In this document: positions 25,421 to 34,663 of the stretch, piece by piece
How positions within the stretch are numbered: position 1 is the first letter of the stretch
How the letters are laid out: every line of letters starts with the position of its first letter
NCBI GenBank assembly: GCA_963728155.1
Contig: CAVSJF010000007.1
Span: 910,430-974,429, forward strand
Direction of reading: 5' to 3'
DNA from: JACVRW01 sp963728155
GTDB taxonomy: Bacteria > Actinomycetota > Thermoleophilia > Solirubrobacterales > Thermoleophilaceae
DNA length: 64,000 nucleotides
The notes under the pieces: generated by a model
Databases searched by the model: none
What the model was told of the DNA's origin: nothing
What the model saw: only the letters and a program-made list of their open reading frames with translations
Position numbers and translations under genes: made by a program

Positions 25421-26181
25421 CTAAGCCACGTCCAGCCCGCCATCAATGGTGACCGTGGTCCCGCTCACGTACGCCCCGCCCGGTGAGGCCAGGAACGCGG
25501 TGGCCTGGGCCACCTCCTCCGGCGTCCCCAGGCGCCCGAGCGGCACGTCGGCGGCCATCGCCTCCATGTCGTCGCCGTAGCTCTCGAGCCCCTCGGTGGC
25601 GATGTTGCCCAGCGCCAGCGCGATCACCCGTATGCCGTGCGGGCCCCACTCGGCCGCCAGGCCGCCGGCGAGGTTCTCCAGCGCGGCCCGGGCCGAGGCG
25701 GCGTGGGCGTAGCCGGCGATGCCGCGCCGGGGGCTGAAGGCGTTGAAGAAGATCACGCCGCCCGCGGTTGGGGATCATCGAGCGCACGGCGACCGAGCGG
25801 GTGAGCTGCCAGGTCGGCGTCGAGGGTCAGCCGGTGCACCGCGCGCCAGCCCTTGAGCGTGATGTCCTCCGCCGGCGCGGTGAACTGCCCGCCCGCGTTG
25901 TTCACCAGGATGTCGATCCGCTCGAAGGCGCCGAGCGCCTCCTCCACCAGCGCGTCCGACTGCTCGGGCTCGCGGATGTCGGTGGGGCGGGCCACGCACT
26001 CGGCGCCCATCGCCTCGAGCTCGGCCCGCGTCGCCTCCAGCGGCTCGGGGCGGCGGCCGCAGATGACCACCCGCGCTCCCGTGCGCCCCAGCTCGAGCGC
26101 CGTGGCGCGCCCGATGCCCGTGCCGCCGCCGGTGACGAGCGCCACGGCGCCGGCGTTGGCGTCGGCGCTGAGAACGCTCAT
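25421..26181 (-). CDS. Short-chain dehydrogenase/reductase, two frame breaks
   Basis: Starting at ATG 26181, the protein has the SDR cofactor motif ALVTGGGTGIGRATALELGR, then RIDILVNNAGGQFTAPAED. After two single-base corrections (near 25815 and 25763) it continues QLTRSVAVRSMIPNR, GGVIFFNAFSPRRGIAGY, GHAAS-type catalytic neighbourhood (YAHAASARAALENLAGGLA) and the C-terminal LGRLGTPEEVAQATAFLASP with TIDGG. The YxxxK site appears as YAHAASAR, so the usual Lys is not obvious; members of the 2,4-dienoyl-CoA reductase group use a different arrangement. The length of about 252 residues is normal. The start overlaps the enoyl-CoA hydratase stop by four bases, which supports a role in acyl-CoA turnover. 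Confidence 0.75.
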
Positions 26182-26956
26182 CCGAAATCGGGCGGGCGGC
26201 CCTCGGCGAAGGCGGCCGCTCCCTCGGCCGCCTCGTCGGAGGCCAGTGCGCGGTCGTAGGCGGGAAACCGGCCCTCGCGCATCGCGGCGAAGGCGCTTTC
26301 GTCGTCCATCCCCGCGATGCCGCGCAGCACCTGCTTCGTCGCCTGCGTGGCCAGCGGCGCTGCCGCGGCCACCCGATCGGCCAGCTCGCGCGCCTCGTCG
26401 AGCAGCCGCTCGGCGGGGACCACCGAGCGCACCAGGCCCCAGCGAAGCGCCTCCTCGGTGCCCATGCGCCGCGAGGTCAGGATCATGTCGTTGGCCACCG
26501 CCACGGGGGAGCAGCCCCGGCAGCCGCTGTACTCCGCCGGCGTCGGGCACGATGCCCACGCTGCAGCTCGGGAAGGAAGAACTCGGCGTGCTCGGCGGCC
26601 ACGATCAGGTCGCAGGCGAGCACCATCTCGAACCCGCCGCCCACGGCCAGGCCGTTGACCGCGGCGATCACCGGCTTGTCGAGGTCGAACATCTCGGTGA
26701 AGCCGGCGAAGCCGCCCGGGCCGAAGTCCGAGGAGGCGCTCTCCTCGCCCGCGGCGGCGGCCTTCAGGTCCCATCCCGCCGAGAAGAAGCGCTCGCCCGC
26801 GCCGGTGAAGATCCCGGCCCTCAGCCCCGGCTCGTCCCGCAGGCGGGCAAAGGCGTCGTGCAGCGCCAGGCCGGTCTCGAGGTCGATCGCGTTGGCATTG
26901 GGGCGGTCGAGGGTGATCTCGAGAACCGGGCCGCGGGCCTCTGCATGGACTGCCAT
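26178..26956 (-). CDS. Enoyl-CoA hydratase/isomerase family protein, two frame breaks
   Basis: From ATG 26956 the protein reads MAVHAEARGPVLEITLDRPN, the beta strand and loop that open the crotonase fold, then FTGAGERFFSAGWDLKA and KPVIAAVNGLAVGGGFEMVL (the oxyanion-hole segment) and DLIVAAEHAEFFLPEL. Two extra bases, near 26562 and 26510, interrupt GIVPDAGGVQRLPGLLPR and the following ANDMILTSRRMGTEEALRWG; removing them restores one protein of about 258 residues. The Glu-containing PDAGG segment is typical of crotonobetainyl-CoA-type hydratases, a possible link to amine metabolism, but substrate is not determinable. It is the first gene of a two-gene unit with the SDR. Confidence 0.78.
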
Positions 26957-27025
26957 CGGGCGCACCCTAACGCCGGAGCCCGCCACGATGGGCGGGCTCC
27001 GGATGGGCTGCGGTGGCCGTGGCGG

Positions 27026-29288
27026 CTACGCCTCGGCCGGCTGCGGGTCGTGACGCGGCTTCAGCGGCGGGCGCTGCTCCGGCTCCACCGGCTCCGGCGC
27101 GCCTTCGAGCGCCGGGCCCTTGGGCAGCCACTCGAGCCACTTCGGCAGGTACCAGTTCCAGTCGCCGAGCAGCTTCATCGTGGCCGGCAGCAGCACGCCG
27201 CGCACCAGCGTGGCGTCGATCAGGATCGCCGTGGCCAGGCCCACGCCGAACTGCTTCATGTCGATGAACTGGAGCGTCGCGAAGATGCCGAACACCGCCA
27301 CCATCACGATCGCCGCCGCCGTGACCACACCGGCGGTCGACTTGATCCCGTGGGACACGGCGTCCGACGTCGACTCGCCGCGGTCCACCGCCTCCTTGAT
27401 CCGGCTCAGGATGAACACGTGGTAGTCCATCGAGAGGCCGAACAGGATCACGAACAGCATCAGCGGGAACCAGGCGCTGATCGCGCCGGTGGAGTCGAAG
27501 TTCAGCAACCCTTCGAGGTTCCCGTCCTGGAAGACCCAGGTGACGATGCCCATGGCGGCACCCACCGACAGGATGTTCAGCGCGATCGCCTTGATCGGGA
27601 TCACGATCGAGCGGAACGTGACCAGCAGCAGCACGAACGCCATCGCGAAGACGAACGCGAACACGTACCAGATGCGCGAGGCCATCAGGTCGTTGAAGTC
27701 CGCCGAGCCGGCGCTGAACCCGGTCACGCCGACCAGCTGGCCGCCGCTGACGCTGGGCAGCAGCTGCGGCACGACCTCCTGGCGCAGCGAGTCGACCGCC
27801 GCCAGCGACGTGTCGTCGTTGCCGGTGCCGGCCAGCGGCACCTCGATCACGGCCACCTGGCCGTCGGGGCTGCGGTCGATCGTGATCGGCTCGTTGAACT
27901 GATTCGAGTCACGCGCGATCTGACGCATCTCCTCGGCCGCGGCGGTGATCTGCGCGCGATCGAGGTTCTTGCCCTCGACCACGATGTCGGCCGTGAACTG
28001 CTCGCCCGGGAAGGCGGCCTGCATGCGGTCGTAGGTCTGCATGATCGGGATCGAGCGCGGCAGGCCGTCGACGCCCGAGTCCGCGGTGTGGATGTGGAAC
28101 ACCGGGATGGCGAGCACCACCAGCACGCCGGCCGCGGCAATCGCCGAGAGCAGCGGGCGCTTGAGCACGCGGTCGAGCAGCCACGACCACACGCGCGGCT
28201 CGCCCGTGCGCTTCTCGGGCTTGAGGAAGGGCACGCGGCCCTTGTTCACCCGGTCGCCCAGCATCGAGAGCACCGCGGGCAGCACGGTGAGCGAGCCGGT
28301 CACGGCGATCGCCACCACGACGATCGTGCCTGTGGCGAACGAGATGAACGTCGCCGCCCCGCCCAGGTACATGCCGGCCATCGCGGCCATCACGGTGATG
28401 CCGGACACGAGCACAGCGCGCCCCGAGGTGGCGGCCGCCGCTTCCAGCGCGGCCTCCTCGCTACGTCCCGCGGCGCGCTCCTCGCGCTCCCGCCGGATGT
28501 AGAACAGGGCGTAGTCGACGCCCACGGCCAGGCCGATCAGAAGCACCACCGAGTTGATCGCCTCGTCCACGGGCGCGATCTGGCTGATCGGCCCGATGAG
28601 GGCGACCGCCGCGGCGACCGCGGTCACGGCGAGCAGCAGGGGCACGAAGGCCGCCACGCAGCGCGCCAAAAGCAAGGATGAGGATGATCAGGGTGATCGG
28701 CAGGGAGGTGACCTCGGCCTTCTGGAAGTCGTCCTCGAAGGCCTGGTCGAGCGCCTTGTCCGCGCTCCCGTCGCCGAACTCCTCCACCCGGAACCCGGCC
28801 TCCTGGCGGTCGAGCTTGGACACGGTGGCCAGCGCGGGGCCGACCTTGTCCGCGGTGTCCTCGCCCGGGAGCTCGAAGGTCACGAGCGCCGACTTGCCGT
28901 CCTCGGAGAGGGTGCCCTGGTTGCCCTTCGCGTACGGGCTCTGGACGTTCTCTACGTGCTTGGTGTCCTCCAGACGGGCTACGACCGTGCCCACGACCTG
29001 GCGAAACTCCGCACTACCGTTGCGGGCTCCGTCCTGGCTCTGGACGAGGACGCTTTCACTTCCTTTCTCCGGAAAATGGTTGGACACCGCCTTGTCGGCG
29101 CGACCGGATTCACCGATCCCGTAGTCGCTGTCGGACAGCGTCTGCGTTCCGACCGATCCGCCGATGAACACGGCGATGATCACGAACGCGAGCCAGCCGA
29201 AGACGGCGGTCTTGCGATGTTGCGCGCTCCAGCGGCCGGCGCGGGCGGCGAGGTTCTTGTCGGATGCGTTTCTCATGCTCCGCAGCAT
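27026..29288 (-). CDS. MMPL-family RND exporter, one frame break
   Basis: A roughly 753-residue membrane protein. The N-terminal helix (KTAVFGWLAFVIIAVFIGGS) is followed by a large extracytoplasmic loop (SDSDYGIGESGRADKAVSNH, FPEKGSESVLVQSQDG), a block of five helices (TLIILILAFGAL, ISQIAPVDEAINSVVLLIGL, VGVDYALFYIRREREE), a second loop and a second helix block with LFGLSMDYHVFILSRIKEA. VGVDYALF and SMDYHVF are the paired proton-relay helices of MMPL transporters. A single extra C near 28659 splits the gene; removed, GALVAAFVPLLLA reads through. Starts at 29288 or 29276 are both possible. Substrate unknown; lipids or drugs are usual. Confidence 0.85.
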
Positions 29289-29350
29289 CCGCCTCCCGCA
29301 GGGGCGTTCCCAGGGAGCCTGCTCGATTCATGGTGTGCGGATAACCGCAC

Positions 29351-30001
29351 TCATTGGAAGCGCAGGCGCCGCGGGGCCTCGCGCATGCGTATGAGCCGGG
29401 CGGGCACTCCGCCCACCACGGCGTTGGCCGGCACCTCGCCCGTTACCACCGCGTTGGAGCCGATCACGGCGTTGTCGCCCACCGTGCTCCCGCGCAGCAC
29501 ACAGGCCCCGTAGCCGATCCAGACGTTGTGGCCCACGCGCACGTCGCGCTTGTAGATCCCCTGGACGCGGATCGGCTTTTCCACGTCCGCCACGCTGTGG
29601 TCGAAGTCGATCATCATCACGCGGTCGGCGATCACGCACTCGCGGCCGATCGAGATGTGCTGAAAGGCCGAGATCGTGCACTCCTGGCCCATCACGCTCT
29701 TCGCGCCGAGCGAGACCGTGCCCTCGTGGCAACGGATCTTGCAGCCGTGCCCGATCCACGACCAGCGGCCCAGCTCCAGCACGGCGCCGGCGCCCACCTC
29801 GAGGCGGCAGCCCGGGCCGACGAACGCCGGCCCGTCGAGCTTGAGCCGCCGCCCCAGGCGCAGCTTCCACATGCCCAGGCGCAGCGCGAGCCGCAGGTAC
29901 TTCGCGTTGAGCATCCCGTTGCGCCGCAGGAACCGCAGCAGCGCCGGCACCCCGCCGCGCCGCGGCGGGGGAGGCCCGCGCAGCTCGGTTGCGCCCTCCA
30001 T
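29351..30001 (-). CDS. Hexapeptide-repeat acyltransferase
   Basis: A 216-residue protein. After a basic N-terminus (ALRLGMWKLRLGRRL) come many left-handed beta-helix hexapeptide turns, from FVGPGCRLEVGAGAVLELGR to VGHNVWIGYGACVLRGSTVG and NAVIGSNAVVTGEVPANAVV, ending with the family tail GVPARLIR. The His in FDHSVADVEKP is a plausible catalytic base. Members transfer acetyl or other acyl groups to sugars, often in surface polysaccharide or LPS-like pathways. It stands alone, with no other glycan genes beside it, so the acceptor is unknown. It is divergent from the receiver gene, with a gap of about 86 bases. Confidence 0.85.
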   Translation of the reverse strand: MEGATELRGPPPPRRGGVPALLRFLRRNGMLNAKYLRLALRLGMWKLRLGRRLKLDGPAFVGPGCRLEVGAGAVLELGRWSWIGHGCKIRCHEGTVSLGAKSVMGQECTISAFQHISIGRECVIADRVMMIDFDHSVADVEKPIRVQGIYKRDVRVGHNVWIGYGACVLRGSTVGDNAVIGSNAVVTGEVPANAVVGGVPARLIRMREAPRRLRFQ

Positions 30002-30087
30002 CGCGCCGCACTATAAGAAGGTCAGCTTTCCGCGGTGCGGGTATCCGTATTGGCGAAAGCTCTGCTCGCAGCCACAATCATGAAGCG

Positions 30088-30432
30088 ATGGCCATGTCCG
30101 TCCTCATCGTCGACGACCACCCGAGTTTCAGGGCCAGCGTCCGCATGCTGCTCGAATGCGAGGGCTACGTGGTGGTCGGGGAGGCCGAGGACGGCTTCAC
30201 CGCGCTGGCCGCGGTGCGCGAGCTGCAGCCCGATCTGGTGCTGCTCGACGTCCAGCTCCCCGACATCGACGGCCCCGAGGTGGCGGCGCGCCTGGCCGCG
30301 GCCAACGGTTCGAGCCCGGCCATCATCCTGACCTCCAGCCGGGACCTCGAGGACATCGGCGCGCTGAGCGGGGTGCGCGGCTTCATCCCCAAGTCCGAGC
30401 TTTCGGGCGAAGCTCTGGAGTCGCTTCTCTGA
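30088..30432 (+). CDS. Stand-alone response-regulator receiver protein
   Basis: A 114-residue receiver domain with no output domain. Conserved acidic residues appear in VLIVDDHPSFRASVRMLL, the phosphorylated Asp is in LVLLDVQLPDIDGPE, the Thr/Ser switch in IILTSSRD, and the Lys in RGFIPKSEL. Single-domain receivers act by phosphotransfer or protein contact. It directly precedes the histidine kinase gene with overlapping ends, so it is likely part of the same signalling unit, either as a phosphate sink or as a second target. ATG 30088 is used; ATG 30094 is equally possible. Confidence 0.88.
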   Translation: MAMSVLIVDDHPSFRASVRMLLECEGYVVVGEAEDGFTALAAVRELQPDLVLLDVQLPDIDGPEVAARLAAANGSSPAIILTSSRDLEDIGALSGVRGFIPKSELSGEALESLL

Positions 30433-32180
30433 CTTCGCTGCGCCGCGCTCTCTGGGGCCTCGCCGGCGCGGGCTTCGTGTTCGGCCTGATCGACCTTGCG
30501 CTGATCCTGACCAGCGACTTCGCGCCGACGCCGGCGGTGTCGATGAGCCTGGGCCTGGTGATCGGATGGGGCTTCATCGGGGCCGGCCTGTTCGCGTGGT
30601 CGCGCCGCCCCGACAACCGCGTCGGCATGCTGATGGCCGCCACCGGGTTCGCCTGGCTGCTGGCGGGGCTCGGCCTGTCGGACATCCCGCTGCTGTTCAG
30701 CCTGGGCAGCGCGTTCAGCTCGCTCTACTTCGCCACCGCGGTGCACATGCTGCTCTCGGCGCCCAACGGGCAACTCGAGACGCGGAGCGAGCGGCGGGCC
30801 GTCGCGAGCGGATATTTGCTCACGGCGGTCGTGGTCCCGGCCCTCTTCCTGTTCGTCGACTCCCGGCGCGACCTCGAATGCCCCGAGTGCCCCGAGAACG
30901 TCCTGCGCCTGGCCGACAACCCGACGCTCGTGGACGCCGTGAGCCTGGGAGTGAACGCGCTCGGCTTGGTGTTGGTGGCCTGGACGCTGGTCAACCTCGT
31001 CCAGCGCTGGCGCCGCGCCTCGGCGCCCGAGCGGCGGCTCTACGCGCCGATGTACGCGTCGGGCATCGTGCTGATGTTCACCCTGATCGTCACGCTCGTG
31101 CTTCAGTCCGCCTCGAAGAGCGGCAACGCCGAGGACGTGATCGTCGTCATCTCGCTGGTCCCGCTGGCCGTTCTTCCCTACCTCTACCTGGCCACCTTCG
31201 TGCGCGCGCGCATGTTCCAGACCGGGGCGGTGGGCGAGCTGATCGCCCGCCTGGGCGAGGCGCCGCGCCCGGGCGGGCTGCGCGAAGCGCTGGCCGACGC
31301 TCTCGGCGATCCCTCGCTCGAGCTCGTCTACTGGCTTCCCGGCGAGGGGCACTTCGTGGACGCCCAGGGGCGCCACTTCGAGGTGCCCGAAGGCGAGCGG
31401 CGGGCGGTGACCAAGGTGGAGAGCGAGGGCGAGTGCATCGCCGCCATCGTCCACGACGCCACGCTGCGCGACGCCCGCGACCACGTGCGCGCGGTGGGCG
31501 CCGCCGCGGCCCTGGCGCTCAAGAACGAGGGGCTCGACGCCGAGCTGCGGGCCAAGGTGGGTGAGCTGCGCGCCTCGCGCGAGCGCATGCTGCGTATCGG
31601 GCTCGAGGAGCGCCGCCGGCTCGAGCGCGACCTGCACGACGGTGCGCAGCAGCGCCTCGTCTCCATGGCGCTGAACATGCGCATGGCGCGCTCCAAGCTG
31701 CGCGAGGAGCCCGAGGCCGCGGAGCAGCTGCTCGACAGCGCCGGCGACGAGCTCGATGCCGCGCTCGAGGAGCTGCGCGAGCTCGCCCGCGGCATCCACC
31801 CCGCGGTCCTGAGCGACCGTGGGCTCGACACCGCCCTGGAGACGCTGGCCCGTCGCGCGCCCGTTCCGGTCGAGTTGTCCTCCCTGCCGGAGGAGCGCCT
31901 GCCCGAAGCCGTGGAGCTGGCCGCCTACTACGTGGTGTCCGAGGCGCTCACCAACGTGGCCAAGTACGCGGACGCCAGCGGCGCCACCGTCGGGGTGGAG
32001 CGCGACAATGGCCGTCTGGTGGTTCGAGTGAGCGACGACGGCGTGGGCGGGGCGGATCCGGAGCAGGGCTCCGGCCTGCGCGGCCTCGAGGACCGCCTGG
32101 CCGTGATCGAGGGCCGCCTCGAAGTGGATTCCGAGCCCGGACACGGCACCACGATCACCGCCGAGATCCCATGCGGGTAG
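30429..32180 (+). CDS. NarL-type sensor histidine kinase with membrane-embedded sensor
   Basis: About 583 residues. The N-terminal half contains some six to eight hydrophobic segments (GLAGAGFVFGLIDLALIL, MSLGLVIGWGFIGAGLFAW, LLTAVVVPALFLFVDS, IVLMFTLIVTLVL), suggesting a membrane-embedded sensor. A linker and coiled coil lead to the HisKA_3 dimerisation motif ERRRLERDLHDGAQQRLV (phospho-acceptor His) and a HATPase domain with SEALTNVAKYA, DDGVGGAD and GSGLRGLEDRL. In-frame start codons near the beginning are poor: the CTG at 30429 overlaps the receiver stop and is the best I can offer, so the start is uncertain. The gene overlaps the LuxR-type regulator by 10 bases. Confidence 0.85.
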   Translation: MTSLRRALWGLAGAGFVFGLIDLALILTSDFAPTPAVSMSLGLVIGWGFIGAGLFAWSRRPDNRVGMLMAATGFAWLLAGLGLSDIPLLFSLGSAFSSLYFATAVHMLLSAPNGQLETRSERRAVASGYLLTAVVVPALFLFVDSRRDLECPECPENVLRLADNPTLVDAVSLGVNALGLVLVAWTLVNLVQRWRRASAPERRLYAPMYASGIVLMFTLIVTLVLQSASKSGNAEDVIVVISLVPLAVLPYLYLATFVRARMFQTGAVGELIARLGEAPRPGGLREALADALGDPSLELVYWLPGEGHFVDAQGRHFEVPEGERRAVTKVESEGECIAAIVHDATLRDARDHVRAVGAAAALALKNEGLDAELRAKVGELRASRERMLRIGLEERRRLERDLHDGAQQRLVSMALNMRMARSKLREEPEAAEQLLDSAGDELDAALEELRELARGIHPAVLSDRGLDTALETLARRAPVPVELSSLPEERLPEAVELAAYYVVSEALTNVAKYADASGATVGVERDNGRLVVRVSDDGVGGADPEQGSGLRGLEDRLAVIEGRLEVDSEPGHGTTITAEIPCG

Positions 32181-32815
32181 TGGTGGCCGACGACTCGGTG
32201 CTGCTGCGCGAGGGCGTGGTGCGCCTGCTCGAGAGCTCGGGGTTCGAGGTGGTGGGCCAGGCCGGCGACGCCGACGACCTGCTGCGCAAGGTCAACGCCC
32301 ACAAGCCGGACGTGGCCGTGGTCGACATCCGCATGCCCCCCACCAACACCGACGATGGCCTGCGGGCCGCCCTCGAGATACGCGCGCGCCATCCCGAGAC
32401 CGGCGTGCTGGTGCTGTCGCAGTACGTCGAGGAGGGCTACGCACTCGAGCTGGTCGGCGACACCGCGGGCGGCGTCGGCTACCTGCTCAAGGACCGCGTG
32501 GCCGACGTCGATCGCTTCGTCGACTCGGTCAAGCGGGTGGCCCAGGGCGGGTCGGCGCTCGATCCCGAGGTGGTGGCCCAGCTCGTGGGGCGGGCGCGCC
32601 GCGAGGACCCTCTCGACGCGCTCACTCCGCGCGAGCGCGAGGCCCTCGAGCTGATGGCCGAGGGCCGCTCGAACACCGCGATCGCCGAGCAGATGGTGGT
32701 CACCGAGCGCGCGGTGGAGAAGCACGTGACCTCGATCTTCGGGAAACTGGGCCTTGTGCCGGCCTCGGAAGACCACCGCCGCGTGCTCGCGGTCCTGACG
32801 TTCCTGCGGTCCTGA
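32171..32815 (+). CDS. LuxR/NarL-type response regulator
   Basis: A 214-residue regulator with a receiver domain (VVADDSVLLREGVVRLLESS, phosphorylated Asp52 in VAVVDIRMPP, Lys in GYLLKDRV) and a C-terminal LuxR helix-turn-helix (LTPREREALELMAEGRSNTA and MVVTERAVEKHVTSIFGKLG). It is the clear partner of the overlapping kinase. Its stop overlaps the MreB-like start by one base (TGATG), so the output operon includes a cell-shape protein. Targets are unknown, though autoregulation of this operon is common for such pairs. Confidence 0.92.
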   Translation: MRVVVADDSVLLREGVVRLLESSGFEVVGQAGDADDLLRKVNAHKPDVAVVDIRMPPTNTDDGLRAALEIRARHPETGVLVLSQYVEEGYALELVGDTAGGVGYLLKDRVADVDRFVDSVKRVAQGGSALDPEVVAQLVGRARREDPLDALTPREREALELMAEGRSNTAIAEQMVVTERAVEKHVTSIFGKLGLVPASEDHRRVLAVLTFLRS

Positions 32816-33840
32816 TGACCCGCCGCCGGCGCAATCGCGTCCGCTTCGGCGGGCGCGATATCGCCATCGACCTCGGTACCGCGAACACGCTGGTCTATCT
32901 CCGCGGGGAGGGCATCCAGGTGTCCGAGCCGTCGGTGGTGGCGGTGGACACCCACACCGAGGAGGTGCACGCCGTGGGCGAGGAGGCCCAGCGCATGATC
33001 GGGCGCACGCCGGCCTCGATATCGGCGGTCCGCCCGCTGCGCCACGGTGTGATCACCGACTTCGAGACCACCGAGGCGATGCTACGTCACTTCATCGGCC
33101 GCGTGCACAAGTCCCGCTTCGCCCATCCGCGACTGGTGATGTGCGCGCCATCGGGCATCACCGACGTCGAGCGGCGGGCCCTCGAGGAGGCCTGTCTGTC
33201 CGCCGGTGCGCGCTCGGTCACGCTGATCGAGGAGCCGATGGCCGCCGCCATCGGAGCCGGCCTGCCGATCGCGGAGCCGATCGCCAACGTGGTGGTCGAC
33301 ATCGGCGGCGGCACGAGCGAGGTGGCCGTTATCTCGCTCGGCGGGATCGTGGTGTCGCGCTCGCTGCGGCTGGGCGGCTACGACCTCGACGAGGCCGTGG
33401 CCGGCTACATCCGCCGCAACCACCGCCTCGCGGTGGGGGAGACCACTTCCGAGGCGGTGAAGCTCGAGGTGGGCGGCGTGCAGCCCGACACGAGCGAGAT
33501 GACCTACCAGGTTCGCGGGCGCGATCCCGCCAGCGGCCTGCCGCGCGAGGCACAGGTTACGAGCGCCGAGATGCGCGAGGCGCTGGAGCCGCTGGTGGCC
33601 GAGATCGTCGACTCGGTCAAGGACGCCCTCGAGAACACCCCGCCGGAGCTGGCCGCCGACCTCACCCGCCGCGGCATTCTCCTGGCCGGCGGCGGCGCCC
33701 TTCTGCGCGGCTTCGCCGAGCGCATGGAGGTCGAGACCCACGTGCCCGTGGCGATCGCCAAAGATCCGCTCACCTGCGTGGTGCTGGGCGCGGGGAACGC
33801 GCTCGAGGAGATAGACGTGCTGGAGCGGGCGGCTCTCTAG
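32815..33840 (+). CDS. MreB-like actin-family protein
   Basis: A 341-residue actin homologue with the full set of nucleotide-binding motifs: DIAIDLGTANTLVYLRGEG (phosphate 1), VVVDIGGGTSEVAVISLGG (phosphate 2) and GILLAGGGALLRGFAERM (adenosine motif), together with APSGITDVERRALEEA. MreB polymerises beneath the membrane and guides wall synthesis. Here the usual partners mreC and mreD are absent and the gene sits behind a two-component pair, so it may be a paralogue expressed under a particular signal. The frame is intact. It meets the convergent methyltransferase gene with three shared bases. Confidence 0.88.
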   Translation: MTRRRRNRVRFGGRDIAIDLGTANTLVYLRGEGIQVSEPSVVAVDTHTEEVHAVGEEAQRMIGRTPASISAVRPLRHGVITDFETTEAMLRHFIGRVHKSRFAHPRLVMCAPSGITDVERRALEEACLSAGARSVTLIEEPMAAAIGAGLPIAEPIANVVVDIGGGTSEVAVISLGGIVVSRSLRLGGYDLDEAVAGYIRRNHRLAVGETTSEAVKLEVGGVQPDTSEMTYQVRGRDPASGLPREAQVTSAEMREALEPLVAEIVDSVKDALENTPPELAADLTRRGILLAGGGALLRGFAERMEVETHVPVAIAKDPLTCVVLGAGNALEEIDVLERAAL

Positions 33841-34613
33841 CCCGGCCGGACCACGGCGGAGAGGTATTCGCCGCGATAGCGAAAGGTGCCGTCGCTGCTG
33901 AGATTCTCGGCTTCGAGATGTCGCAGGTATGCGTCTCGCAGCTCGCCGCTGCGCTCCCCCAGCGCCTCCTGCGCGTTGAGGAGCGGGCCGAAGCTCTCGA
34001 GCATCCAGTCGGCGTAGGTCTCGACCGAGTCATCGATCCACTCGACCTCGTGACGCGCGAAATCGCCGTCGCCGAGCAGCTCGCGCACGTGGTCCTCCGT
34101 CCCCCACAGCAGCGGCGAGCTCGCGCCGGGCGGCGGAGGGGCGACCTCAGCGGTGGCACGGAACATGCGCCCGATCGTTCCGTCCGGCGACCAGCAGCAG
34201 ATGCTGATCACGCCGTCTGCGCGCGTCACGCGCTTCAGCTCCGCCGCGGCGCGCTCGTGGTCGGGGGCGAACATGTGGCCGAAGGTGGAGAGCACGCGGT
34301 CGAAGCGATCGTCCTCGAAGGGCAGCTGCTGCGCGTCGCCCTCGACCCACTCGATCTCCACGCCCGCCGCGCTCGACTTCTCACGGGCGAGGGCCAGCAG
34401 GTCGGGCTGAAAGTCGAGCCCCGTAACGCGCGCACCCGCCCGGGCGGCGGGGTAGGTGGCGTTCCCGGTGCCGCAGGCCACGTCGAGCACATCCATGCCC
34501 GCCTCCACGCGGGCACGCTCCACGCAGACCTCGCCCACTCCGAGGATACGGCTGGCCACCGAATCCCAATCGCCCGCGCCCCACATCGTCTTCGGATCCA
34601 TGGATCGCAGCAT
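33837..34613 (-). CDS. Class I SAM-dependent methyltransferase
   Basis: From ATG 34613 (ATG 34601 is an alternative) the protein has about 258 residues. The SAM-binding motif is VLDVACGTGNATYPAARAG, followed by VTGLDFQPDLLALAR, an acidic loop VEGDAQQLPFEDDRFD and RVLSTFGHMFAPDHERAAAE, the usual Methyltransf_11 layout. The C-terminal half carries substrate-binding helices (YADWMLESFGPLLNAQEALG). Small molecules are the usual acceptors; the substrate is unknown. It is divergent from the ABC transporter genes, with a gap of about 50 bases. Confidence 0.85.
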   Translation of the reverse strand: MLRSMDPKTMWGAGDWDSVASRILGVGEVCVERARVEAGMDVLDVACGTGNATYPAARAGARVTGLDFQPDLLALAREKSSAAGVEIEWVEGDAQQLPFEDDRFDRVLSTFGHMFAPDHERAAAELKRVTRADGVISICCWSPDGTIGRMFRATAEVAPPPPGASSPLLWGTEDHVRELLGDGDFARHEVEWIDDSVETYADWMLESFGPLLNAQEALGERSGELRDAYLRHLEAENLSSDGTFRYRGEYLSAVVRPG

Positions 34614-34663
34614 GGCGGTTACCCGTACCGCGATCAAGTCCCGGTCGTGCAACTCTGCCGCCC

